Under the pieces are notes generated by a model, which ran no database searches, was not told where the DNA came from, and saw nothing but the letters and a program-made list of their open reading frames with translations. Shown in pieces: positions 21,655-34,521 of a stretch of 64,000 bases of DNA. The position numbers and the translations under genes are program-made. Position 1 is the first letter of the stretch. Every line of letters starts with the position of its first letter. This DNA is from Poa pratensis. Lineage: Eukaryota > Streptophyta > Magnoliopsida > Poales > Poaceae. Location of the stretch: contig CAMZMU010000027.1 of the NCBI GenBank assembly GCA_947311845.1, positions 32,317,723 through 32,381,722 on the forward strand, given 5' to 3'.

Positions 21655-23404
21655 TTAGTTTGTTGTTCTAGTAAATCACCGCTACTTAATTTCTTTAATT
21701 ATGCATATATTAACATATTATCCTAAATAGTATGTTTGCTCTTTTGTATGTAACGACATTACTGGTGTGAAGTGTGTTGGTTATACTAAACCTCCAAGTT
21801 CAGTGTTCTATCATTACTAGTACACCATATCCATAGTATAACTACACTTTTAAGCAAGATTCAGTCTAAATTAAAAAATGACTTTACTTGTGTGTTGTAT
21901 CATATCCTTATAGGGGGTTCTACAAAGTATGTGTTTACAAAAAATATCCCGTAGAGTTTTAGAGATTAGAATTGTCTGCCTTAGTTGTAACTACATAAAT
22001 TGCAGAGTGTGTGAGGTCTGCAAGAATGTAAGTGGTATGTTCTCCTTACACATGGCCTCACTAGCTGGCGGATGACCTTACTTTTCTTTCCATTTATATG
22101 TCATACCATTTTCTTGCAATGTTGTTGAGGTAAATAATTCATCTGCGGGCATCTGTGACCCAGGAGATGTGGCGTTGTTTTATTTTTACTTGGTTATATG
22201 TCTGACCAATGTACCACATCAAAATTACAAAGCCCAACTGGAAAACCAACACGACTTTGTTCACCTAAAACCAATCAAGCCGTTAGAATATATGCATTTC
22301 ACAAGCTACTTTAGAAGCCAACTATTGTACAAAAAGGTTAGATGTGCAAGTGAAGCATGCTCCTACATATCCTTGTATGCAGGGCTGCCTGAGACATGGA
22401 TCATCAGGGTCTACGGCTGACATTATTGCCCTATCGCATGACCGGCAGTGTTCGAGAGGAACTGTAGAACCTTCTGCTAATTGCTTAGGAAATAGTGGCA
22501 ACAAATGTAAAGGCTTTCATGATAATAATTTGATTTAATTTGGACTAGCTATGGACAATAACCACTAACACCAGCCCTTGGTTTGCATCTAATAAAATAT
22601 TGTTGTGTAGCGTAGGTGGGCGAAGAACGATGTGCAGCAAGTTGCCTATACATTCTAAGAAATTCTATATTTCGATTTCGAAGTCAAATTTGTACCTTAC
22701 TCTTTAAGTATTACATTGAGGGCCTCTTTGGTTCGTGGGATTTAAAAAATATAGAAATATAAAAACATAGAAAATAGATGTCGTGTCATGTTGAAGCCTA
22801 AGGGAGTTGAAAATCCAAGAATATGTAATAACATGTATTCACAGTTTTTTTCTAAAAGATTAGGTGTAGCCCAATATAGTCCGTGTAGTAACAGAAACTT
22901 CTGTAAAGTTTGACTGAATGATTTTTTTTAGAGTTGCATGTAAAGTTGAGCATATGAAAAGTGGATCTCATGTACAACCCAGAAAAAAGTTTATAGGAAA
23001 TACCCTTAGGAATAGATTTTAGCAAATTCTTTTCAGCCATGACGATCCTGAATGATCCAAGACTAATTATTTGTACGTGTTTATGTACCATTCGACTAAA
23101 ATTTAATTAACTCTCAGTCAATTTTACATATTTATTTAAATGGATATAAAAAGTTTACCGTGCTGTAACAATTTGTTCAGCTAGTGCAAAATAAACAAAT
23201 AAATGCAGTATTGTCTCAAACGACTGAAAATTAACTAATCTTCAAACGATTTTACAAATGTGTTCATCATACCATGTTCTAACAATTTGTTCATATTGTA
23301 CAATAAGCATACAAATGTTTGTTTTAAGAGATGGAAAATGTAATTACACGGATCTCAACATCCGACCAATGGTGAAAACTAAGTAGTTCATTTTCTTGAT
23401 CCTG
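21655..23404. other. Intergenic DNA with one MITE-like half-end
   Basis: No gene was seen. GAGGGCCTCTTTGGTTCGTGGG at about 22720 resembles one terminus of a Tourist-type MITE, but no matching inverted end or TTA pair was found nearby. It is probably a truncated copy. Confidence 0.4.
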
Positions 23405-23409
23405 CATAG

Positions 23410-23637
23410 ACGAGGCAGAAGTCGGTGCCACAAAATGCCCCAGGCAAAGGCCGTTAGGTTGTTTTCCAAGACGGGCAATCCGCAGCTGGGTGCCATGAGT
23501 TGCTTGGAGCTAGCCGAGTTCGCATGGGTCGGCAAAGACCTGCAAAGCGCTCTAGGTTTCTTCGATCAGGCCGCGGATTATAACGGGGACAAAGATCGGC
23601 GCTACAGCCTACAGATACTAAGAGACGATCATCAGGT
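23410..23637 (+). pseudogene. Alpha-SNAP-like gene, downstream fragment
   Basis: A plausible acceptor (CCTGCATAG, ending 23409) opens an exon. The exon encodes a helical repeat containing KTGNPQLGAMSCLELAEFAW and then KDLQSALGFFDQAADYNGDK. It continues to a donor-like CATCAG/GTTTCC at 23637. In SNAP proteins this segment (AEIYE..DLEKA...FE-AADYY type) follows the one encoded at 18584-18780. The two pieces are thus in the right order and strand, with 4.6 kb of repeats between them. The C-terminal third of a SNAP protein, including the NSF-stimulating tail, was not found downstream. Confidence 0.5.
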
Positions 23638-23875
23638 TTCCGTTGGCCAGCGAAGAGACGCTGCGTTGAGGGATCGAGAGGGAGTACTGCAACTGCTGCC
23701 CGTCCAGGACTAGTACAAGAGCAGGTTCGCAGGAGCCCGGGATACATATATCACAATCGAAGCCGGCTTTAACTCTGCCTTCGATACAAAGATCACACAT
23801 TCACACCACGATTCCTCGGTACAGAAAAACGCAAAAACACTCTCCTGCATACTCAGTATCTTGGTACAGCCGAAA

Positions 23876-26203
23876 TCAAAAGAGATACTTGGAGATGTAG
23901 TACTTTGAGGTAGTATTACTAGTCTTGGAACCGGAAACAATTGCCTTGGATGAGTTGGAACTGGTCTTGGGGTTGGAACTGATCTTGGGATTGACGGTAG
24001 CCGTGTTCCTGTCTCCCAGCCAGTGCTGCATGTGCACCCCGATGGCGTCCAGGTACAGGGCGCTCCGGCCGTGGAAGCCGACCACCTTCCCTTGCGTCGT
24101 GGCGGAGGTGAAGTATGTCCCGACCTCGTCGCCGAACGGCCCGTACTTTCCCCGGCTACTGACGACGGTGATGGATCTCAGCACCCTCGGACCTTCCCCG
24201 ACGCAGGTGTTGTAGTAGCCGTATATGCAGGTCAGCACCTCGTGTGGGTAGTCCAGCTTAATCTGCACACGCATTTGAGAGATGTTATTACTCAAGCTTA
24301 ATCCAAAAGAGAGATTTCCAATTGATCAAGCTTACTGTGGAGTTGACAAGTGAGAGTGAGCAGCTCTGCTACACTCTGCTCTGATGTGCTCACCCTGTGT
24401 GTGATCTGGCCACCGTTGCCGTGCCTGGTAGACCAGATGGACTGCCCGCTCCTGTCGTACTCGATCTGTATGGAGCCGATAAAATCGTTCCTCATGATGT
24501 AGATTTGCTTCACCCCCGTGTAGACGCCATCATCCCATGGCTTGCCTCCTTCCCCTCCCCATGGCCCCGGCCCTATGGGTATCGGCTCTTTCACCACGCC
24601 ATACGTAACCTGCACCGTCAGTCCAAAAATTCAGACACATTAGTTCTTGCCTCAGTACCACTGTCACACTAATTCTTGCATAACTATACCAAACATTCTT
24701 CACTCGAGAGATCGGTGTTAGAGTTATTACCTCGTCTCCAATGTCCCTCGTCGGCAATGCGAGCGCGTCGGTCTGCCGTGACGGGCTCGTGTCGCCGGCT
24801 TTCTGCGACAGCACCTTCCCTTCCAGAACATGGACGCCGATGCTGTCAATGTACCACCCTTCCCTGCCGTGGAACCCACGATCCTTCCGTCGGTGAGGCA
24901 GCTGGAGAAGAAGGTTCCGTGCTCGTCCCCAAACGGGCCATGGCTCTTCTTCGTCGTGTGGAAGGTGATGGATTTGATCACCGTCGGGCCCATGATCATC
25001 GTCGGGCCGAAGTACCCCGTGACGTGCGTCAAGATCTCCGACGGAAAGTCGAATATGATCTGCCAAAACAAAGAACTCCATGTCACCACTCACTCACTCA
25101 CTCAGCAAGCCCGAAACTGAAGCTGAACAAACTGTGTTACCTTCTCGGGTCTCGCCGCCCCGCTGGAGCCGCGCTTGTCGCCCCAGATCGCCTGCCCGTT
25201 CCGGTCGTAGAGGACCTTCATGGAGGATATCCCCAGCCCTCGCGTGATGGTGATCTGCCGGACGCCGGTGTATATGCCGTCGTCGAATATGGTGCCGCCG
25301 GTGCCACCCCACGGACCGAACCTCTCAGGCGTGCTTATGGTCATGGTCCCGTTGTCGGAGATGAAGCTAGGGAATGAGACCATCTGCAGATCAAGGTATA
25401 TTTGTTAATAACCTGGATGGTACTTAACTGCAGTCATCACTGATTACTGCAGACTAGTAGACCAGTACAAGGTTTATTTGGTCTGCCTTGGTTACCTTGT
25501 TGGAGAGAGTGGCGATCTGTGACGGAATAGGATTCTGTTCCTTTGCAAGAACCATGTCATACCCGGCATTGCCATCCGCGTACTTATGACCTTTCCTGTC
25601 GACGGATCGCGTTATGCTTCGGAGCGCCGATGGGGCATTGGAATGATTTGGGTTCTTCCCAGTTGAGCCTCCAAAGCTCTGTTGAGAAGTTGGACAGGTT
25701 AACATTTTAGCCAACAGAACACGAGAAAGAATAATAACAATTGGATATCCTACTGGTGATGCACCAAATGAGCACAGTAGTCTACTGTTAGTGAACACCG
25801 AACAAATCAAATACGGGCAAACTGTGTCCGAACTGTGTGTAATCAAACGACTGAATGTTCGGTTTGATGATCTCATAAAATTGCAAGCAGGTACGTCGTT
25901 GGAACTGTTTTCAGGTGACTAAATGTTAATACACATTTCTGGGACACATGAGTAGCACTAGTCTTCCTCATCAAATTAACACAACAAAAGAAGCTTCATC
26001 TCCCTCTATCTTTCTAGGCGGAGAAAAATTACAAGAAACTAGGCAAATATGCAGAAAACCAAGCTTGTTGTGTACAAGAGTGAGAGTTACGGTACCATGT
26101 TGTGTCGCCCAAACAAAGTCCAAAGCACGCAGAGAAAATAAATAAAGGTCGCACCAACAGTGATGAGCTTTACTAGGTTGACAAGAGGCACTGGCATGTT
26201 CAT
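23876..26203 (-). pseudogene. Two-domain jacalin-related lectin gene with a 1-bp deletion
   Basis: Six exons are supported by splice sites: 26096-26203, 25496-25678, 25141-25383, 24731-25059, 24394-24609 and 23876-24262. Each jacalin domain spans two exons. The first has FGPWGGTGG-IFDDG, then HGPFGDEHGTFF. The second has GPWGGEGGKPWDDG, then YGPFGDEVGTYF and VVGFHGRSALYLDAIGVH. Jacalin folds bind mannose- or galactose-type glycans and are often defence-induced in grasses. Exon 4 is 329 bp where 330 is needed. Near 24873-24877 one base is missing in the codons for (V)GFHGR, which shifts the frame and cuts off the second domain. All other exon lengths and phases fit a 488-residue protein. The proposed first exon encodes a very hydrophobic segment (LVKLITVGATFIYFLCVLW) of uncertain reality. 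A recent pseudogene or an assembly error are both possible. Confidence 0.8.
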
Positions 26204-27173
26204 CCATATTTATAGAACATCACGAGCCGCAGCGTCCGCGAATCCGAGAGCAGAAGGAAAGCAACTGCCGGGTGCTCTGACGGCTGGAGACACCCGGGAA
26301 GAACTAGATTCGCTGACCATTGTGGTGTGATGTGATCCGACGGCCAATTTCACCGTATCCCGTTCGCCAGGGGAAGGAAAGGGAAGGATTTCTCGTCTGG
26401 CTTTGGGTGATTCCTCCTCGCGTTTGACGGTGGAAAACTAAAGCAGCCACCACTCCTGGTGCCCCCGCTTTTAATAGTTCGATTCTCCCTTCAAGAGAAT
26501 GTTGTATTGCATCGTAGCTTTCTTTATCTCTATTTTTTGTCAGGACCGACTTCTGGAATGGTGGAGCAACAAAATGAACCTTTTGTCTTTTTCAATGGAA
26601 CAATTTTAAGTATGGACAGAACAGTCCAGATGAACTGGCTGGCGTGCATCCGATCCCATCTAGATTTCCAGTCACCTCAAACACTGTGTACATATATGCC
26701 GAAAACATTTTCTTTCTTTCTTTTCAAAACAGGAGATCACTCCAGGCTCCAATTAAGAAGCCCACAAACAGGCAGAAAGTAACAAAGGTTCTGGCTCTCC
26801 CGAAGAAGTATACAAAAGCTAAAGACAGAAAAGAAAGACTATAGTTTCGACATAAAGAAAACGTTCGCAGCAAGCTGACTCAAGCTAAGCTATCTCAACC
26901 ATCATACACAACGTCCCCGTATGTACATCTTACAACTAAGGGGGAAAACAAGAGAGAAATAACCATAATTCATACAAAACCCCTCTTCCATGGTACAACT
27001 GTCACGAATGATATTATGTCCGGCCGCCACACAAGGCGCTTCTCTCAGATATGTGCATCTCGCTTGTTATCTTTAACGGAAACTGTGTAAGTCTCTCGGT
27101 GTCGTTTCCACGCTCTCAAGGGGACATGAGTACGAAGCCTTTTTCCCTTTTCAAGGTCCGAACTGGTTGCGCC
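26204..27173. other. Intergenic: lectin 5' flank and LisH-CTLH gene 3' flank
   Basis: Both neighbours are on the minus strand. The left part should hold the lectin promoter: TATAAATA lies at 26206-26213, too close to the proposed ATG to be its TATA box. The right part should hold the 3' UTR of the LisH gene. No further gene or repeat was recognised. Confidence 0.5.
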
Positions 27174-30100
27174 TTACTTGTTCAGAAAGGCCTTCAAAGA
27201 AAACGGTGTGTAAGAATCCTGCTCCAAAAGTTTCAAATGTCATGCATGCATCATAGTCAAATCTCAGTTCAAGTGGATGTTTGTGGGGAGAAAAGTTAAA
27301 ACAAGCTAGTAATGACTTGTAGTGAGAAAAACAAGGTACTAATGACAAATTCATGATCAGTGCTATATTACCTTGCCAACTTCCTGCTGTAAGTATTGTC
27401 TAACCACAGTCGACTGCTGTATCACTCTTTCCAATGATGAATATGCCGGTAGATTAGCATTTTCTGTCAGTCATCACGAGATAGAGATCACGATTAGATC
27501 ATATCAAGGCTATGGCGCCAGTAGCTAAGGAGAGTATCTTACAACATACCGAGAATAGCCCGATTCAAGCTATCTGCAACATTCTGCCTATACTCTGGGC
27601 TTAGTAGATGGAACATAGGTGACTTCTCAGGCTCTAAATAAGCTAGAAGGGCCATAAAGTCCTACATAACAAAACAAGGATTTACATAGTTCTCCATGCA
27701 AAACATAATCAAGGCACATCAATCATCACTACATCCCCATATCTGACGCCAACAATATTCAGCCCATGGTGTGTTAAATAAATCTCGCACCTCAAATGGG
27801 TGATGATAATTATGGGCTACTCGTTCATACTTGGACAACACAAAACATCATCTATTCATAAGAGCCATGATTAAAACTATTTCAATGCCAATTTCGTTCA
27901 AAAGATGAATGTGATCTATTAGTTAAACATAATAAAAACACATGATAGTCTAGCAAACTCAGTTAAAGCTGTTTATATCAATCAGAATACAGAAGACTAC
28001 AACACTAGCTAGATTTGAGGTGGTATGATACTCGAACTGTTTTGGTATATCCTTCAGTACCAGAACTTTCATATCTCATGCATCACAGGAAACCAAACTC
28101 CTCATGTTGTCTGGACTAAAAACGATATTTGTAGTTTTCTACTAATAATTCTAGGTTTAGAAAAATATACCTCTAACTTTTCGACATACTTGGCAATTTT
28201 TCCAAATGGTGTCAACTTTTTCTGGCCAAACTCAAGAGCTTCTGTGCTGTCAGCCAAAAATATCCAGATTAATCAAACCATGTAACGCAATTATCTTCCA
28301 CCCTCCAAATATAACTTTTGCTAGTTACCATTTTCTGGAACGAACTAGCTCAATGAAGTGAAGACTTAAAAGATCAAAATGCAAATCCATATCATTCTCT
28401 AGCAACTTGGGCGCCAACTCTTCTGTAAGTTCTATGGCTTTCACGGCATCCCCTTCCAACACAAAATTTAAAATTGCTGGAAAAATCCATATACGGCATT
28501 AGGATATGGGATGCAAATAGCAATTCATGAAGACACACGGGAATAAAAATGGTTGTTTTTTTGAAACTTGCATACTTATATTGTCATGAGCTCATGATAT
28601 AAAAGCCTTTAAGATCTTTTTAAACCACGACTATTTCATATGCTCTATGGAAAAAAAAGGGAACAAAGGGAAGCTACTATTGAAAACAATCATTGCAATA
28701 AGTATCCAAAAAAATGTAAAACATGGAAGAAATTACACTCGAGTTTGCTTAAGTTTTACTAAGCAGAAGATTACTGTAACATTGTAAATAAAATCCATAG
28801 GTTGACTTGAGAGTGCACGACATAACTTGCATTTGTAATGGTGTGCAACAGAAATCACATGCAACCACTAGTACTTAAGTATAAATGACAGTGAACAACA
28901 AACCCATCTGTATTGGCTACATCTCAATATCCTATCGGCTAAACAAAGTGCAGTTCCATACTTGCATTGACCAGTTGATTCAGCAATGGCATTTCTGTTA
29001 ACTGAATTAGTACTGTTAGTACACGTCCTTTCTTATAAATGAAAAAAGGGAAATATTTCATGATCATTAATTAACACGTCAAAATTGTAATAGAAAGGTT
29101 TGAACGAATATGATAATACAGAGGTGGAAAAGTAGTGGCAAAATGGAGCATTTGTAAACCATAAGTCTAAAACTACGGGAAATTTACAGAATAAATATAA
29201 GTTATTCACGTGTGAAATTTAATAAGAGTAATATACATCCCTGGACAATGCCAAATGCCAATGCAAGATTAAGTATTGATCCACAAATAAATACCTTTAC
29301 GCTTATCCACATCTACAGTATAATCAATAGGTAAGTTTAACCCAGTGCTGGATATGAAGGTCTCCGCGGTCTCCTTAAAACAGTTGTGCATAAGATAAGA
29401 TAGCACTATGTCGCGAACATCGTTATCGCTGACAGACTGCAGTTGGAAGAAATTCCAGTGTCAATAATAGACTATTACTAAATATAAGATGACGACATAA
29501 CTATTATCAACCAAATAAGCAAATAAAACTCTATTTATCCACCTAAACATGGTAATAAGCTTTTTCCTTGACTGAATTTGGCAAGAAAAATACTACTCCA
29601 AACTCAAAAATAGCTGCATTTATTATCCACAAAAACAGTGAGATACTAGCAGTGATCTCTTTAGCTAATAGTTTCTGAATTCCTATTTCCGTGTATATGA
29701 TATTCATAGAGTATTTGCACAGATTCCATACCACCTAAAAGAAAAGATATATGAAAGTCCAAGAATATGATCAGGAAAATAATGGTTTACATAGATATCG
29801 CTGGCATGTTTTAATGTTTGTGAAATTACACATAGCAACTGAATATGTTCCGACAGAGGGCAAATACTAAGGAGAAATTCTTTCATAGACTTAAACTAAG
29901 ATTAATAAACATGTACAGGTGGTTCAACTCTTTGCAATCTGCACTCAACTTAATGAACGCCAAACTGGACTACTTATAGCAGTTGTGCCGATATAAACAC
30001 AAATGAAGCTTTCGAGCATGCCACTTAGCGATATGAAGCAGAGTGTCTCGTTAATTCAACTAGATCGCAGGGTACCTTCTCGACAAAGTCCCAATCTCTT

Positions 30101-30501
30101 TTCACTAGTCTAGAAAAACCTGTCAATTGACAAAGTCCCAAGTCTTTTTGTACTAAGCTAACTCATTGAACAAAGTACCAATCTGTCTTACTTTCCCTAA
30201 TGCTCATCGACAGAGTTTTCAATTTTCCTCATCGAGTCCACGCACTCCAACAATCACAGAAACCTACGCAGACGAATCCAATAGCCGACACATAGCGACG
30301 AGTACTTCACGAATTCGCGCACGAACAGGAGAAATTCACAAGAGCCATTAATGGCGGCACCAATCCCATCCATCTACTTCACCCCCACACCTCCTAAACG
30401 ATTCGCGAACGAAACCAACGCAACAACTAAGTCATACAAGTGGCGGGGGGTATGAGCGTACGTACGACGTTCTCGTAGAGGCGGGGATCCAGGTCCATCA
30501 T
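27174..30501 (-). CDS. LisH-CTLH-CRA domain protein (GID8/RanBPM-related)
   Basis: Seven exons join without a break: 30466-30501, 29295-29436, 28329-28476, 28171-28246, 27550-27661, 27372-27463 and 27174-27218. They total 651 bp (216 residues). Exon 1 begins MMDLDPRLYENV. Exon 2 carries the LisH motif (NDVRDIVLSYLMHNCFKETA). Exon 3 carries the CTLH helix pair (EGDAVKAIELTEELAP, then LHFDLLSLHFIELVRS). Exons 4-7 form the CRA region (EALEFGQKKL, then EPEKSPMFHLLSPEYRQNVA). The protein ends SYTPFSLKAFLNK. Proteins of this layout are scaffold subunits of GID/CTLH-type ubiquitin ligases or RanBPM-like partners. The closest plant relatives are small single-domain-set proteins of similar length. All splice sites are GT-AG and phases are consistent. 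Long introns of AT-rich DNA separate exons 1-3. This looks like a functional gene. Confidence 0.9.
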
Positions 30502-31980
30502 GGCGGAGGAGAAGAAGTCGGCGCCGGATGCGAGGAGGGTGGATGGCGCGGGGGGAGCCGGAGATTCCCGAAGAGAGGATTTTTATTTTATTTGTCTTTC
30601 TTTTCCGGGTTTTACGGCCTCTGCTGACGGCACATGACAGGACAGCTGAGAGTTTTACTTCTTGGACGACACGATTGACTTTTTTTGCTACGAGACAATG
30701 CCATTGAGTTGGGTTTAGATCTTTATTCTGGAGTGTTAGAATTATTAGCCTTAACATAATCGATACTCCCTCTGTTCCGGTTTTTTGGTCTTGCACCCGT
30801 CTCCAAGTCGTCAATTTAACCAAGGTAATACGTATTTTGGATCTAACCTCGTAATTAGAAGACATGCAGTAGAGCGAAATTGAAATAACGCAGGAGATCT
30901 ACGATTTCATTGATAGAGGAAGTTTGTTACAAGGAACAGGACATTACAGAACCGGTAAAGGAGGTATGGGAAGCCAAAAGCTTCCAAGGTGGCGGCATCC
31001 CGCCATCGCCCATGTGTTGAGCTCTTCAAACACCTCGTCGGCGGCTGCCATAGGGGACCGCTCGATTTCGCGAAATCACTCCTAGACCGCGGCGAGGCCG
31101 AGTGCCTCCTCGCCTATTGTGTGACCCTTCCCACCCTCCTGTTACTCTCGGTAATCGCTAGAAAAATGTCCCGTTTCTTAGATTTTACATAGCGCATGTA
31201 TAAATGGACTTATGTTTTCAATGTCGCGTAAAATGATTGATTAGCTAGAAGAGAGGGAAACAAAAAAAAGAGTTTTGCCTTCTCTTATACGATCTTTTAG
31301 CAACAATAGTTTCAGCACATATTTAGTCATATATGATTCTTAGATATATTACACTAAAAAATAACTCATTATACGTCATGTTTTATTGTCATATCTTAAT
31401 TACTAGCTGGTTTATGAACCATTGTAGATACACTTGTAGGAAGAGGAAGCGAAATAGGCAAATCCGACATGCGGACCAACAAGATAAGACGAAAATATTA
31501 GGGGCGTGTTTCATTGCTCGCGCCACCATGGAGGCCGTGTGCATGCAATTTAGACATGTTTGATTGACTGGGTCGTACCGAAATATTTACCCGCACAAAA
31601 TATAAAGTACCTCGTGGTCTAGCCTCACAGGAGCAACTGAAGTGGTCGTTTCCGCGGAGCTACCCTCGCCACGTGTGAAAGGGGGGAACGCGACGCCGAG
31701 CTCGTATGATCTTCGAGATGACGTGAGCTTGTGAGCATTAGCGAAATATAGCGCGGGAAAATTCGTCACCGCCCATCAATTCCCTTGCCCTGCTTACCCC
31801 CCCCCCCCCCCCCACCCCCCACCCTCCTCATCTCACTGCCACTATTTCCCGCCTTCGAGCTCTCCGTCTTGGCCGCAAAGGTTATCCACATATGAGCTGG
31901 TAAGCGGCGCCATCTTCTTTGGTCAGCAGTAGTCGGCGACGACAACTCTTTTCATTCTCTTCTCCAAGTTGACATCTTGC

Positions 31981-32011
<31 letters not shown>

Positions 32012-32622
32012 TTCTTCAATGGTTGGAAGTAACATCAAGCCCTAACTATAATAGCCTGGATCTATGGGCATGTGGGTAGAGATATGTAAATCTGAAGGTT
32101 CCATCATAGGGCTATTGTCTTGAGTTGTGTGAGGGATGTGGTAAACGCCCAGCATTTGCTCAAAATTAGCCCAAAAACCAAGAGGTCGCTTTGTGTTCTG
32201 ATGCATGCAAGTCCATTGTGGCAATCAAACAGACTGCAGAACATGTCCCAAATCCTGCATCGGGGCAGACTCATCAGGACCATGTTACTGAGATGCACAA
32301 AATGGTTGCAGGTAACTAAACACCCTATGTGTTGGGAAATTTTGGTCGAGATGTTGGCAGTTGGTGAAGATACCAAGGGAATTGCTAAAGCAAACAAGCA
32401 AGCATGAATCTAGAGCATGTAGTGGGGAGGGCTGATGCCTTCCCACTCACACGAGTTCAGAATCCTCATACTTGTAATTTCAACGATATTGCATCACTCT
32501 TCTTTTTAAAAGATAGCATGGGTCTTCCCCCTGTAGGTCTCTTTTTTAAAGCTAGAACATCAAGGAACGATGAGGGTTGCAAAGAACGATAATCTTCTAG
32601 TTTGGCGGGTATTACTGTCTTA
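30502..32622. other. Intergenic with G/C homopolymers
   Basis: This is the 5' flank of the LisH-CTLH gene. 30769-30860 contains TACTCCCTCTGTTCCGG, resembling one Stowaway end without its partner. 30880-31190 has a GC-rich open stretch with no recognised domain. Long C runs occur at about 31798-31814 and 31984-32010. The segment 31590-32600 may derive from a transposon, but no ends were identified. Confidence 0.4.
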
Positions 32623-34521
32623 GGGTGTGTTTGGTTCAGTGGCTAGCCACCAGGTGGTTAGTGGTAGCCATTTTTTAGGTGGTTAGCCCGTGTTTGGTTT
32701 GTGGTGTGGGGTGTGTGGGGGTAACCAGATTCTTCGCATATTCCCCTCAAAAGCTGGTTAAGCTTAACCACCGAAAATGTGGTGGTTGAGGCCAACCACT
32801 CGCGGGAAGCCTCGCTAAAATCACCCGCGAACGGATTTTCAGCGCTCACCCCCTATGAAAATAGAGAAAAGCCCTGCGAAACTGGCCAACCCTTATCTAG
32901 TTCCCCTCATTTCTTTTCCCCTCATGATACCAGAGCTTGTTGCAGCGGCGGCGGCAGCAAATCCCTCTCGATCTGCACCGCAATCAGCATTCTGGGAGAC
33001 ACCGGTGACCAGCTGAGCGAGGCAAGCTCCTACCCTCCCTTCTCCTATCTCTCCTCTCTGTCTCTCTCACCGCGTTCAGCGCGGCGGGCTACAAGGGGCT
33101 GGATCGGGATGGAGGAGGAAGTTTCAAAAGATATTGCAGCTTAAGAAGTTGAGTGGTGCAGGATGGGATGAAGAGCAACATATGATTGTTCTTGACCATG
33201 AGCATTACACAAACCATGTGAAGGTATCATTTGCCCAATACTTGCTGGAATAATCCATCTTATGCCTATATGCTACTTAAATGAGTCTTTCATGCCCGTT
33301 ACTTGTTGGAATAATCCATCTTATGCCTATATGTTGCTTAAATGAGTTCTTTTCTGTATAATAGTTGCTGAAATGAGTTCTTTCATGCCAAATACTAGCT
33401 GCAATGATCCATCTTATGCCTATATGCTACTTAATTGTCTGTTTCATATTTTTTTAAAGGCACACAAGGAAGATGCACCTTTCCTTAACAAGCCTATTGA
33501 GCATTATGATGAGATGGCTATTATCCATGGCTCAAGCTTGGCCACAGGGGAATATGCAAGAGGCTCAAATGAGCCTCTAGCTATAGAGGTGACTAATCTT
33601 GAAGAAGAGGTAGCTAACAATGGAGATTCCCCGGATGTTGAAGTTACCCAATCACGCAATGGGGGTGAGTCATCGGCTCCCAAACAAAAAAGGTCAAAAC
33701 TAATGCTAGTGCGGAAGAGGGGCTACAAGCAACTCTCTTGGCTTGTAGTGAAAGACTTGCTATTGCCATAGATAAAACTGCTGGCACTAACCAGAACTCC
33801 TTGGATGGTCTTTGGGATGGCATGAAAACACTCCCAGATTTTGGTTTGGATTTTCTTGCCTATTACTATGCCTATTTGGTTGAGAATCCTAATTTAGCAA
33901 CAATGTTTCAAGTTTTGGAGCTTCCTCAGAAGATGGTTTGGGTTTCTAGGTATGTGAATAAGACAATTCCTGAAGCTGCTGGTCTTGGAGCTAGAGATGA
34001 TGATGCGTGATTTCTTTGTGCCATGTTTGACTTGGGCTTTCAATGCCAACTAAAGCATTGTACTAATAGTTCTACGGACTTGTGCTTTTGATGTGAACAA
34101 CTATGATGGGATGTATCACTTTAATTATATTTGAACTAGTACTCTATAATTATATGGCACTATGACATGTTCCATTTAGAAATTGTCTGTGTTATTGAAA
34201 TATGGTGCTGAATTTTTTGTTTCTTCATGTCTAAATAGAACGTGATGTCAAAATATATTCTATTTTTGAAATTCTCATTATCCATACCATATTTTCGATT
34301 TATATAGCCAAAAGCTCATATTGTGAGGGTATTTTCACCATCATATCAAAGAGGTTGCCATATCACCCCACACCTCAACCCATAGCCATTTTTTATCACT
34401 TCAACCAAACACAAAACTTGGCTAACCAACCCACACACCCAAACATGAAAAGTGGTTAACACCAACCAGGTGGTTGGGGGTACCCCAACCACTTTTCATA
34501 GCCACTGAACCAAACGCATCC
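32623..34521 (+). mobile_element. Deleted PIF/Harbinger element, 1,899 bp
   Basis: Terminal inverted repeats are GGGTGTGTTTGGTTCAGTGG (left) and its near-complement TAGCCACTGAACCAAACGCA (right, ending 34521). The TTA target duplication occurs at 32620-32622 and 34522-34524. Subterminal GGTGGTTAG/CAACCACC motifs occur at both ends. The interior keeps part of the Myb-like accessory gene (33460-34010), but no DDE transposase is visible. It is therefore an internally deleted, non-autonomous copy. Confidence 0.9.
33460..34010 (+). pseudogene. Harbinger Myb/SANT-like accessory protein, C-terminal remnant
   Basis: An exon beginning after TTTTTTTAAAG at 33459 encodes HKEDAPFLNKPIEHYDEM and LATGEYARG. 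After a one-base frame shift around 33690-33700 it continues with EEGLQATLLACSERLAIAID, DGMKTLPDFGLDFLAYYYAY and MVWVSRYV, ending at a stop at about 34010. This is the C-terminal pattern of the Myb/SANT-like (L10-interacting MYB-type) proteins encoded by PIF/Harbinger elements, which assist transposase binding. The N-terminal SANT domain is missing and the frame is broken, so it is a remnant. Confidence 0.8.

Noticed and set aside
31798..32010. Poly-C runs as functional G-quadruplex sites
   Set aside because: Uninterrupted homopolymers could form such structures, but nothing ties them to a gene and such runs are prone to slippage and assembly error.
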